A stretch of 13,440 nt of DNA, taken from NCBI GenBank assembly GCA_947624845.1, contig CANQMB010000019.1, positions 1-13,440 on the forward strand, written 5' to 3'. Below the pieces are notes generated by a model. That model searched no databases and was not told the origin of the DNA. It saw only the letters and a list, made by a program, of their open reading frames with translations. Below, piece by piece: positions 7,744-12,762 of this stretch. The DNA comes from an uncultured Bacilli bacterium. Lineage in GTDB: Bacteria; Bacillota_I; Bacilli_A; RF39; UBA660. The number at the start of each line of letters is the position of its first letter. Within the stretch, counting starts at the first letter, position 1. The position numbers were made by a program, and so were the translations under genes.

Positions 7744-8412
7744 ATGATGGAAAATATTACATTGAAAGAGTGGTTGAGACAGACCCATACCAAAGAAGAA
7801 TATCAGGAATTATTTTTAAATATGGATATGACCATGCATTATATTCATGATCAAGGATATGGTATTATAAGTAGTCGCGGTTTCGATGGGTCCCCTGAAT
7901 TTGATATCAATCATATCCAAATTATTCAGTCCAAAGATCGACAAAATATTTTATTTCAAGATATTGATCAAATTCAACCAGAATATCAAAAAGAAATTGT
8001 GAGACAAAATATTTATAGCATGGCCTATTTGGCTATCAAGTCTTATGCAAATTTTAATGATCGTTTGAATCACCATTTTTTAAAAGAACATTTCGATGAA
8101 TTTACGGTGTTTCTTCCAGAAGAAGATATTCCTTATTATCGAGGTGTGATTGTAAATAAGGCTAGAGTTTATTACGCTTCTTATATAGAAGAAAGAACAA
8201 AAAGAATGATTCAACAGGAAGGGGAAAATCTTTCTACCTCTTCTCAACAACGTGGCAATCGTTTAACGAAATCAACAGATGTTGGAAGATTCTATAGTCA
8301 GTTAGAAGATCATGATGGGAATGCGTTTATTCGCCTTTATATTTTTCCAGCGATTATTGTTTCTCTAAGTTTGATTATTCCACTGATCGCGTGGGTTTTT
8401 GCCCTTTTATAA
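7744..8412 (+). CDS. Unrecognised C-terminally membrane-anchored protein
   Basis: Not recognised as a named family. The 222 residues divide into a soluble N-terminal part (1-155), a polar linker with Ser/Gln-rich sequence (160-180), and one C-terminal hydrophobic helix (about 198-221) ending almost at the last residue, as in tail-anchored proteins; the bulk should face the cytoplasm. The stretch MTMHYIHDQGYGI (29-41), then NHIQI (56-60) and NILFQDID (68-75), is spaced like the helix, degenerate catalytic loop and beta hairpin of a protein-kinase C-lobe, but HRD, the metal-binding Asn and DFG are not present. That resemblance is weak. ATG 7744 or 7747 could be used; AGGGTGA (7730-7736) favours 7744. 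It is a single-gene unit between two strong terminators, in the sigH-to-secE gap. Confidence 0.8.
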   Translation: MMENITLKEWLRQTHTKEEYQELFLNMDMTMHYIHDQGYGIISSRGFDGSPEFDINHIQIIQSKDRQNILFQDIDQIQPEYQKEIVRQNIYSMAYLAIKSYANFNDRLNHHFLKEHFDEFTVFLPEEDIPYYRGVIVNKARVYYASYIEERTKRMIQQEGENLSTSSQQRGNRLTKSTDVGRFYSQLEDHDGNAFIRLYIFPAIIVSLSLIIPLIAWVFALL

Positions 8413-8419
8413 GTACATT

Positions 8420-8445
8420 AAAGTCGTATAGATACGACTTTTTTT
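8420..8445 (+). terminator. Intrinsic terminator before secE
   Basis: A stem AAGTCGTA/TACGACTT (8421-8428 with 8433-8440) has a 4-base loop and flows into T residues 8439-8445. It lies 8 bases past the preceding stop codon. Confidence 0.93.
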
Positions 8446-8465
8446 CTTGATCTGTTCTTAAAGCG

Positions 8466-8494
8466 TTGACAAAAATAACTTCTTGTGGTATCTT
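8466..8494 (+). promoter_or_regulatory. Promoter of the secE-nusG-sigma unit
   Basis: A consensus -35 TTGACA (8466-8471), 17-base spacer and -10 TATCTT (8489-8494) with an extended TGG just before it. Transcription should start near 8501, giving a leader of about 46 bases. Confidence 0.8.
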
Positions 8495-8500
8495 ACGTTT

Positions 8501-8520
8501 AGACACAAGGACGTGTTTTT
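8501..8520 (+). other. Small leader hairpin with T tract before secE
   Basis: AGACAC (8501-8506) can pair with GTGTTT (8513-8518, one G-U pair) around a 6-base loop, followed by a T-rich run. It begins right at the predicted transcript start. It may be a weak attenuator or only a 5'-end stabilising hairpin; the stem is short. Confidence 0.3.
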
Positions 8521-8546
8521 ATTTTGGAAAAAGATAGGTGAATGAA

Positions 8547-8813
8547 ATGGCTAAAAGCGAAAAGAAAACAAAAGAAGAAATGAAAGAGGTAAAAATAAGC
8601 AAGAACAAAAAGAAAGAGGAAAAGACTGGAATGCTTACACGTTTTAAAACTTTCTGTCATGGTGTTAAAAGTGAATTTAAAAAGGTTCATTGGCCCAGTA
8701 AGAAAGATATGGTGAAATATTCAATTGCCACAATTGTATTTGTTATATTCTGTTCTTTATTTTTCTATTTGATTGATATTATTTTTGCTTTTATTCATTC
8801 GTTATTTAATTAA
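8547..8813 (+). CDS. secE: Preprotein translocase subunit SecE
   Basis: Essential single-span clamp of the SecYEG protein-conducting channel. The 88 residues carry the family hallmark EFKKVHWPSKKD (43-54), the amphipathic surface helix and conserved turn, followed by one transmembrane helix (about 60-82). The first 28 residues are an almost wholly Lys/Glu extension. An in-frame GTG at 8538 is inside the ribosome site AGGTGA (8536-8541), so ATG 8547 is the likely start. It lies directly before nusG, as in most bacteria. The small ribosomal protein gene rpmGB, which normally precedes secE in Firmicutes, is not present: only 134 bases separate it from the previous gene and no Cys-x-x-Cys ORF is visible there. 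Confidence 0.95.
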   Translation: MAKSEKKTKEEMKEVKISKNKKKEEKTGMLTRFKTFCHGVKSEFKKVHWPSKKDMVKYSIATIVFVIFCSLFFYLIDIIFAFIHSLFN

Positions 8814-8825
8814 GGAGTGTATATG

Positions 8826-9359
8826 ATGGAAAAACAATGGTATGTAGTAAATACTTATTCAGGACACGAGAATAAGGTAAAGGAAAAATTGGAAATGCGT
8901 GCAGAATCTATGGATATGCAAGATTATATTTTTCGAGTAATCGTTCCTGAACAAAAAGAAGTGGAAGTAAAAGATGGTGTTACCAAAGAAAAGATAAAGA
9001 AAATGTTTCCTGGATACATTTTAGTTGAAATGATTATGACGGATGAAGCTTGGTATGTAGTACGTAATACACCAGGAGTTACTGGATTTATTGGTTCTAG
9101 TGGAAAAGGTGCAAAACCGACGGCTTTGCAACCTTATGAAGTAGATAAGATACTAGCCAATATGGGTATTAGTCGCATGGATGTAGATGAAGACTTAAAG
9201 ATTGGTGCAAAAGTAAGTATCGTTGATGGACCATTTAAAGGAATGTTTGGTAAAATTGATGAATTAGATTTACCAAATAATAAAATTACTCTATTAGTGG
9301 ACTTGTTTGGGCAAGAAACTTCAGTAGAAGTTGAAGTTAATCAAATTCAAAAAGCTTAG
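8826..9359 (+). CDS. nusG: Transcription elongation/termination factor NusG
   Basis: Binds the RNA polymerase clamp and affects pausing, rho action and ribosome coupling. The 177 residues match NusG throughout: WYVVNTYSGHENKVKEKL (5-22) opens the NGN domain, PGYILVEM and WYVVRNTPGVTGFIG lie at its centre, and the C-terminal KOW domain has VSIVDGPFKGMFGKI and ends in VEVNQIQKA. The ORF can extend to GTG 8817, but AAGGAG (8812-8817) overlaps that codon; ATG 8826 has 8-base spacing and gives the usual MEK-WYVV start, with 8823 as a close alternative. The secE stop overlaps the ribosome site, so the two are translationally linked. The sigma gene follows 19 bases after the stop with no terminator between. 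Confidence 0.97.
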   Translation: MEKQWYVVNTYSGHENKVKEKLEMRAESMDMQDYIFRVIVPEQKEVEVKDGVTKEKIKKMFPGYILVEMIMTDEAWYVVRNTPGVTGFIGSSGKGAKPTALQPYEVDKILANMGISRMDVDEDLKIGAKVSIVDGPFKGMFGKIDELDLPNNKITLLVDLFGQETSVEVEVNQIQKA

Positions 9360-9378
9360 ATTTAAGTAAAGGTAAATT

Positions 9379-10068
9379 ATGAGTCAATTATTTGAGGGAA
9401 TTCAACTACCGCCTTCAATTTCTGAAGGGCAGATACGAGAGAAGTTTAAGGAAATGTCCAAAGGTTCAACAACAGCGAGAGAAGAATTAATTGTTCATAA
9501 TATTCGTTTAGTAATTCATGAAGCTTTAAAATTTTCTAATACAGATTTTTTATTAGAAGATTTAGTATCCATTGGTTGTATTGGATTAATTAAGAGTATT
9601 GATTGTTATGACATGAATAAAAATAATAAATTTTCTACCTTTTCAGCACGTTGTATTGATAATGAAATTTTGATGTTTTTAAGAAGTAAGAAAAAACTTA
9701 GGAATGAAGTGAGTCTTCATGATGCTATTTCAGTAAATTTTGAGGGAGTACCTTTTACTTTCTTAGATTTTCTTGTCGCTTGTGATCATATTGATTCCGA
9801 TTGTGAAAAGATTGAAGAAAAAGAAGCGATTCAACAGGCAATTTCTACTTTAACGGAACGAGAATCACAAATTGTCTCTAAATATTTTGGATTTGGAGAC
9901 GAAGAACCCATGAATCAAAAAGAACTTTCCCAAATGTATCATCTATCTCAATCTTTAATTTCTAAAATTATAAAAACATCTGTTCATAAAATTGGAACGC
10001 AACTAGTAGAAAATCACGTGATAGAACCTTCAAAGGTATTGAAAAAAAGAAATACGCAAAACGAATAA
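9379..10068 (+). CDS. Sigma-E/sigma-K-type sigma factor without pro-sequence
   Basis: Sigma-70 family factor of 229 residues. LPPSISE (10-16) corresponds to the LPPPLSK segment of SigE. Region 2 (33-104) has ARCIDNEILMFLRSKKK (90-106), a hallmark of the sporulation factors SigE and SigK. EVSLHDAI (110-117) and a following EGVPFTFLDFL match their region-3 linker. Region 4 (150-205) contains LTERESQIVSKYFGFG and a helix-turn-helix (MNQKELSQMYHLSQSLISK). Only nine residues precede the LPP segment, so the membrane-associated pro-peptide of pro-SigE/K is missing. The recognition helix reads SQSLISKIIKTSVHKI, lacking the usual SRLEKR. AAAGG (9368-9372) lies six bases before the ATG. It sits in the secE-nusG transcription unit, so expression is probably constitutive. 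Being between nusG and rplK is unusual. A role in sporulation is not demonstrated. Confidence 0.88.
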   Translation: MSQLFEGIQLPPSISEGQIREKFKEMSKGSTTAREELIVHNIRLVIHEALKFSNTDFLLEDLVSIGCIGLIKSIDCYDMNKNNKFSTFSARCIDNEILMFLRSKKKLRNEVSLHDAISVNFEGVPFTFLDFLVACDHIDSDCEKIEEKEAIQQAISTLTERESQIVSKYFGFGDEEPMNQKELSQMYHLSQSLISKIIKTSVHKIGTQLVENHVIEPSKVLKKRNTQNE

Positions 10069-10074
10069 AAACAG

Positions 10075-10103
10075 TTGCAAATCATAAAATACTATGATAT
10101 TAT
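10075..10103 (+). promoter_or_regulatory. Promoter of rplK-rplA
   Basis: TTGCAA (10075-10080), 17 bases, then TATTAT (10098-10103) with an extended TGA immediately before. It begins six bases after the sigma stop codon. Transcription should start near 10110, directly at a hairpin. Confidence 0.82.
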
Positions 10104-10110
10104 TTAAGGG

Positions 10111-10129
10111 CTATATTATTTTAATATAG
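10111..10129 (+). other. 5'-terminal hairpin of the rplK transcript
   Basis: A perfect 8-bp A/U-rich stem, CTATATTA (10111-10118) with TAATATAG (10122-10129), closes a 3-base loop. It lies at the predicted 5' end of the mRNA and has no T tract, so it is not a terminator; it may protect the transcript end. Confidence 0.55.
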
Positions 10130-10133
10130 ATTT

Positions 10134-10191
10134 AGTGGGAAGCTCCTGAGATGCTTTTATTTAAGCGGATTGAAAAGCTATTTGGACCACT
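10134..10191 (+). promoter_or_regulatory. Putative L1-binding RNA motif in the rplK leader
   Basis: AGTGG (10134-10138) pairs with CCACT (10187-10191). Inside, GA (10139-10140) on the 5' side and the 7-base ATTTGGA (10180-10186) on the 3' side form an asymmetric loop, and AGCT (10141-10144) pairs with AGCT (10176-10179). This two-helix, asymmetric-loop layout resembles the L1 stalk of 23S rRNA and known mRNA targets of L1. The same plan recurs before rplA. Feedback control of rplK-rplA by L1 is inferred. Confidence 0.6.
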
Positions 10192-10224
10192 CGCGAAAAC
10201 TAAAATTTATAGGAGGTGTTTTTC

Positions 10225-10803
10225 GTGGCAAAAGAAGTAGTAAAGAAAATTAAATTACAAATCGAAGCTGGAAAAGCAACACCAGCACCACCCGTTGGTA
10301 CTGTATTAGGACCTGCCGGAATTAATTTAGGAGAATTTTGTACGAAGTATAATGAAGCTACTCGTGACAAAATGGGTGATGTTTTACCAGTAGAAATTTC
10401 AGTATATGAGGATCGCAGTTTTGATTTTGTTATCAAGACTCCACCTACGAGTTTCTTATTAAAGAAATATGCAAAGGTTAATAAAGGTTCTGTAAAAGGA
10501 GCTAATCAAGTTGTAGCAACTTTAAAACCAGCTCAAATTAAAGAAATTGCAGAAATAAAACTACCAGATCTTAATTGTTATACTGTAGAAGAAGCAATGA
10601 AGATTGTAGAAGGAACTGCAAGAAACATGGGAATTGCTGTTGAAGGTGTTAACGATCAAGAATTGGCTGAACAACAAAAAGAAGCTGCTATTGAAGAAAA
10701 AGAAGCTGCAAAACGCGAAGCCGAGTTAGAAGCAATGGAACAAGAAACTCACGAAGAAAAAGAAGAAGTAGAAACTACGACAGAAGAAAATACAGAAGAA
10801 TAA
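10225..10803 (+). CDS. rplK: Ribosomal protein L11 with acidic C-terminal extension
   Basis: Large-subunit protein at the GTPase-associated centre, binding the 1070 region of 23S rRNA with L10. Residues 1-140 match ordinary L11: KLQIEAGKATPAPPVGTVLG (about 9-28) holds the flexible N-domain proline segment, PPTSFLLKKYAKVNKGS lies at the domain junction, and the RNA-binding C domain ends with EGTARNMGIAVE. Normal L11 stops there (about 141 residues). This one continues to 192 with a tail rich in Glu (20 of 52) and poor in Lys/Arg (5). The tail begins at base 10645 and stays in frame with no sign of a frameshift. The start is GTG 10225, eight bases after AGGAGG (10211-10216); an upstream in-frame GTG at 10216 overlaps that site. 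It is followed by rplA, with an L1-type motif between. Confidence 0.97.
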   Translation: MAKEVVKKIKLQIEAGKATPAPPVGTVLGPAGINLGEFCTKYNEATRDKMGDVLPVEISVYEDRSFDFVIKTPPTSFLLKKYAKVNKGSVKGANQVVATLKPAQIKEIAEIKLPDLNCYTVEEAMKIVEGTARNMGIAVEGVNDQELAEQQKEAAIEEKEAAKREAELEAMEQETHEEKEEVETTTEENTEE

Positions 10804-10823
10804 TCATATTGGTACTTTACCCG

Positions 10824-10852
10824 TGTGGAAGGTAATATCCGCTTGTACCACA
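10824..10852 (+). promoter_or_regulatory. Putative L1-binding RNA motif before rplA
   Basis: TGTGG (10824-10828) pairs with CCACA (10848-10852), flanking a 2-base 5' loop (AA) and a 7-base 3' loop (GCTTGTA), with a minimal GG/CC inner helix (10831-10832 with 10839-10840). It ends one base before the AAGGAGG ribosome site (10854-10860), well placed for L1 to block translation. Loop sizes equal those of the rplK-leader motif. This layout matches what I recall of L1 leaders upstream of rplA in Bacilli. Confidence 0.72.
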
Positions 10853-10867
10853 TAAGGAGGAATAAAA

Positions 10868-11566
10868 ATGAAAAAAAGAAGTAAAAAATATATGGCTGCT
10901 TTGGAAAAAGTAGAAAAAAATAAAATCTATAGTAAAGAAGAAGCTGTTCAATTAGTAAAAGATACTTCAATTAGTAGTTTTGATAGTTCAATTGAAGTAG
11001 CAATGAGATTAAACTTAGATACTAAGAAGGCAGATCAACAATTAAGAGGTGCGATTTCTTTACCAAAAGGAACTGGAAAAGAAATTAAAGTCTTAGTTGT
11101 AGCCAAAGGAGAAAATGCAACAAAAGCGAAAGAAGCTGGAGCAGATTTTGTAGGAGATACAGATATTATTGAGAAAATCGAAAAAGAAAACTGGTTCGGA
11201 TTTGATACGATGATTGCTACTCCTGATATGATGCCACTTCTTGGTAAATTAGGTAAGGTATTAGGACCTAAAGGACTTATGCCAAACCCTAAGACAGGAA
11301 CTGTTACGATGGATGTTGCAAAAGCTGTTGAAGAAGTGAAAGCAGGACGTGTTGAATATCGTACAGATAGTTATGGAAACGTTCATGGTGTAATTGGAAA
11401 ATCTTCATTTAGTGTTGCAGATTTAACTGAAAACTTAGATGCCTTTGTGGCAGCTATATTAAAGGTAAAACCTGCAACTGTAAAAGGAGACTATGTAAAA
11501 AATATTTCCATCTCTTCTACAATGGGACCTGGAATTAAGATTAATATTCAAGATTTTGACAAATAA
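10868..11566 (+). CDS. rplA: Ribosomal protein L1
   Basis: Large-subunit protein of the mobile L1 stalk, which moves deacylated tRNA through the E site, and a translational repressor of its own mRNA in many bacteria. It has 232 residues, the usual length. Visible signatures are EVAMRLNLDTKKADQQLRGA in the first domain, VLVVAKGENATKAKEAGADF in the second, and the conserved loop GPKGLMPNPKTGTV followed by AGRVEYRTDSYGNVHGVIGK. It starts at ATG 10868, seven bases after AAGGAGG. Its last codons (Asp-Phe-Asp-Lys-stop) contain the -35 box of the rplJ promoter. Confidence 0.98.
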   Translation: MKKRSKKYMAALEKVEKNKIYSKEEAVQLVKDTSISSFDSSIEVAMRLNLDTKKADQQLRGAISLPKGTGKEIKVLVVAKGENATKAKEAGADFVGDTDIIEKIEKENWFGFDTMIATPDMMPLLGKLGKVLGPKGLMPNPKTGTVTMDVAKAVEEVKAGRVEYRTDSYGNVHGVIGKSSFSVADLTENLDAFVAAILKVKPATVKGDYVKNISISSTMGPGIKINIQDFDK

Positions 11567-11584
11567 TAAAAATTAAGTTATAAT
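11556..11584 (+). promoter_or_regulatory. Fully consensus promoter of rplJ-rplL inside rplA
   Basis: TTGACA (11556-11561) and TATAAT (11579-11584) are separated by exactly 17 bases, a perfect match to the housekeeping sigma consensus. The -35 is formed by the last sense codons of rplA. Transcription should start near 11591, ten bases before the L10 leader fold. Confidence 0.9.
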
Positions 11585-11600
11585 AATATCGATTTGTTGG

Positions 11601-11700
11601 TGCCATAGACAGTAGGTTATTTGTAAATCCTACCGAGGACTACTTTATAAATAAAGTGAAAGAGTTCTTTTGTCTATGATGAAAGAACTTTTTTGTGGCA
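11601..11700 (+). ncRNA. Ribosomal protein L10 leader (RNA regulator)
   Basis: This matches the Firmicutes L10 leader: TGCCATAGACAGTAGG (11601-11616) is followed by CCTACCGAGGAC (11629-11640). The closing helix is bipartite: TGCC (11601-11604) with GGCA (11697-11700), and ATAGAC (11605-11610) with GTCTAT (11672-11677). GTAGG (11612-11616) pairs with CCTAC (11629-11633), the expected L10(L12)4 recognition arm. A third hairpin, ACTTTAT/ATAAAGT (11642-11657), lies inside. Known family function is feedback by the L10-L12 complex on its own operon. Confidence 0.88.
11663..11694 (+). terminator. Attenuator terminator within the L10 leader
   Basis: AGTTCTTT (11663-11670) pairs with AAAGAACT (11682-11689) around an 11-base loop, then a T tract (11689-11694). 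The 5' arm can instead pair with GAGGACT (11635-11641), and the loop holds GTCTAT, needed for the closing helix of the L10 leader; terminator and leader fold therefore exclude each other. L10-controlled attenuation of rplJL is known in B. subtilis. Confidence 0.78.
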
Positions 11701-11725
11701 TCCCGAAATAGTTAGGAGGTGTGTT

Positions 11726-12220
11726 ATGGCAAGTGAGAAAATCTTAAAGGAAAAGCAAAAGGTCATCGATGAGATAAAAACTCGTGTTGAAGGAGCTAGT
11801 ACGATTGTATTGTTTGATTATCGTGGAATTACCGATAGTGAAGCGAAAGAATTACGTCATAAGTTAAGAGATGCTGGTGCAGATTACAAAGTATATAAAA
11901 ATACTTTGATGGCTAGAGCATTTAATGATTTAAATATTGACTTAAATGATTCTTTAAATGGGCCTAGTGCTTTCGCATACAGCGAGGACCAAGTTGCGCC
12001 AATTAAGATTTTAACAGACTTTGCAAAAGACCACTCTGCATTGGTGTTAAAAGTAGGGATTATTGATGGAGAAATTGCAGATCAAAAGAAATTATCAGAA
12101 TATGCATCTTTACCATCAAGAGATGGATTACTTACAATGCTTGCTGGTGGTATGATTGGTCTTGTCAAAGATTTATCTATCTGCTTAGATTTATATGCGA
12201 ATCAAAAAGAAGAAAATTAA
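11726..12220 (+). CDS. rplJ: Ribosomal protein L10
   Basis: Base of the ribosomal stalk: the N-terminal domain binds 23S rRNA beside L11, and the C-terminal helix carries L7/L12 dimers. It has 164 residues from ATG 11726, six bases after AGGAGG (11714-11719). The open frame extends back to 11693, but that part lies in the L10 leader RNA and has no ribosome site. Visible features are TIVLFDYRGITDSEAKELR (26-44), YKVYKNTLMARAF (54-66), the GPSAFAY strand, and a C-terminal helix LLTMLAGGMIGLVKDLSICL that binds L12. Expression is governed by the consensus promoter at 11556-11584 and the leader attenuator. rplL follows 26 bases after the stop. Confidence 0.97.
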   Translation: MASEKILKEKQKVIDEIKTRVEGASTIVLFDYRGITDSEAKELRHKLRDAGADYKVYKNTLMARAFNDLNIDLNDSLNGPSAFAYSEDQVAPIKILTDFAKDHSALVLKVGIIDGEIADQKKLSEYASLPSRDGLLTMLAGGMIGLVKDLSICLDLYANQKEEN

Positions 12221-12246
12221 AAAATTAGAAATAGGAGGAAAATAAA

Positions 12247-12621
12247 ATGGCAAAATTAAATAAGGATGATTTTATTAGTGCTTTAAAAGAAATGAATCTT
12301 TTAGAAATTAAGGAATTAGTAGATGCAATGAAGGAAGAATTTGGAGTAGATCCATCTGCTGTTGCAGTTGCTGCACCAGTAGCAGGAGGTGCTGCTGCTA
12401 CAGATGCTGCACCTAGCACTGTTACAGTAAGTATTGCAGATCCAGGAGCAGGAAAGGTTGCTGTAATTAAAGTTGTACGTGAAATTACAGGACTTGGATT
12501 AAAAGAATCTAAAGACATCGTAGATCAAAATGGTGTTGTTAAAGAAAATATTCCTAGTGATGAAGCTAATGAAATCAAAGCGAAGCTTGAAGAAGCTGGA
12601 GCTACAGTTGAAATTAAATAA
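12247..12621 (+). CDS. rplL: Ribosomal protein L7/L12
   Basis: Multi-copy stalk protein that recruits and activates translation GTPases. It has 124 residues, the normal length. The N-terminal dimerisation helices carry LNKDDFISALKEMNLLEIKE and LVDAMKEEFGV. An Ala/Gly/Val-rich hinge spans about 38-58. The globular C-terminal domain has the factor-binding surface KVAVIKVVREITGLGLKESK and ends in EEAGATVEIK. AGGAGG (12233-12238) is eight bases before the ATG. It is the last gene of the rplJL unit, with a strong terminator four bases after the stop. Confidence 0.98.
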   Translation: MAKLNKDDFISALKEMNLLEIKELVDAMKEEFGVDPSAVAVAAPVAGGAAATDAAPSTVTVSIADPGAGKVAVIKVVREITGLGLKESKDIVDQNGVVKENIPSDEANEIKAKLEEAGATVEIK

Positions 12622-12624
12622 AAG

Positions 12625-12648
12625 AGCAACCAATGGGTTGCTTTTTTT
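12625..12648 (+). terminator. Intrinsic terminator of rplJL
   Basis: A stem AGCAACC/GGTTGCT (12625-12631 with 12636-12642), a 4-base loop and seven T residues (12642-12648), a typical strong terminator. Confidence 0.95.
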
Positions 12649-12659
12649 GTTAATAAATG

Positions 12660-12688
12660 TTGACAAAGGATTCATATTATTATAAAAT
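12660..12688 (+). promoter_or_regulatory. Promoter of the RsmC-like methyltransferase gene
   Basis: TTGACA (12660-12665), 17 bases, TAAAAT (12683-12688). Transcription should start near 12695, only a few bases before a long hairpin. Confidence 0.75.
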
Positions 12689-12699
12689 ATAGTTTACGA

Positions 12700-12738
12700 A
12701 AGGAGACAACGGATACTTTTAGTCGAAGTTGTCTCTTT
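12700..12738 (+). promoter_or_regulatory. Leader hairpin, possible attenuator, before the methyltransferase gene
   Basis: AAGGAGACAAC (12700-12710) pairs with GTTGTCTCTTT (12728-12738), 11 bp including one G-U pair, around a 17-base loop that can form a short ACT/AGT inner stem. The 3' arm runs into a T-rich stretch (TTTCTTTGTTTAT). It falls between promoter and ribosome site, as an attenuator would. The AGGAG inside the 5' arm is not near a start codon. Confidence 0.5.
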
Positions 12739-12762
12739 CTTTGTTTATAAAAGGATGGTTGA

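Noticed and set aside
8413..8546. rpmGB (L33) or tRNA-Trp gene in the gap before secE
   Set aside because: The gap is occupied by a terminator, a promoter and a short leader. No Cys-x-x-Cys reading frame or cloverleaf is visible.
8499..8690. Minus-strand Phe-rich ORF over the start of secE
   Set aside because: It is the antisense image of the Lys/Glu-rich SecE N-terminus and has no promoter or ribosome site.
10111..10129. Terminator for the sigma gene
   Set aside because: The stem is A/T-only apart from its end pair, lacks a T tract after it, and lies downstream of the rplK promoter.
11693..11725. Upstream N-terminal extension of L10
   Set aside because: These codons lie in the L10 leader terminator region, there is no ribosome site before them, and AGGAGG at 11714-11719 points to ATG 11726.
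12225..12518. Minus-strand ORF of 97 codons over rplL
   Set aside because: It mirrors the Ala/Gly-rich hinge of L7/L12 and has no independent signals.
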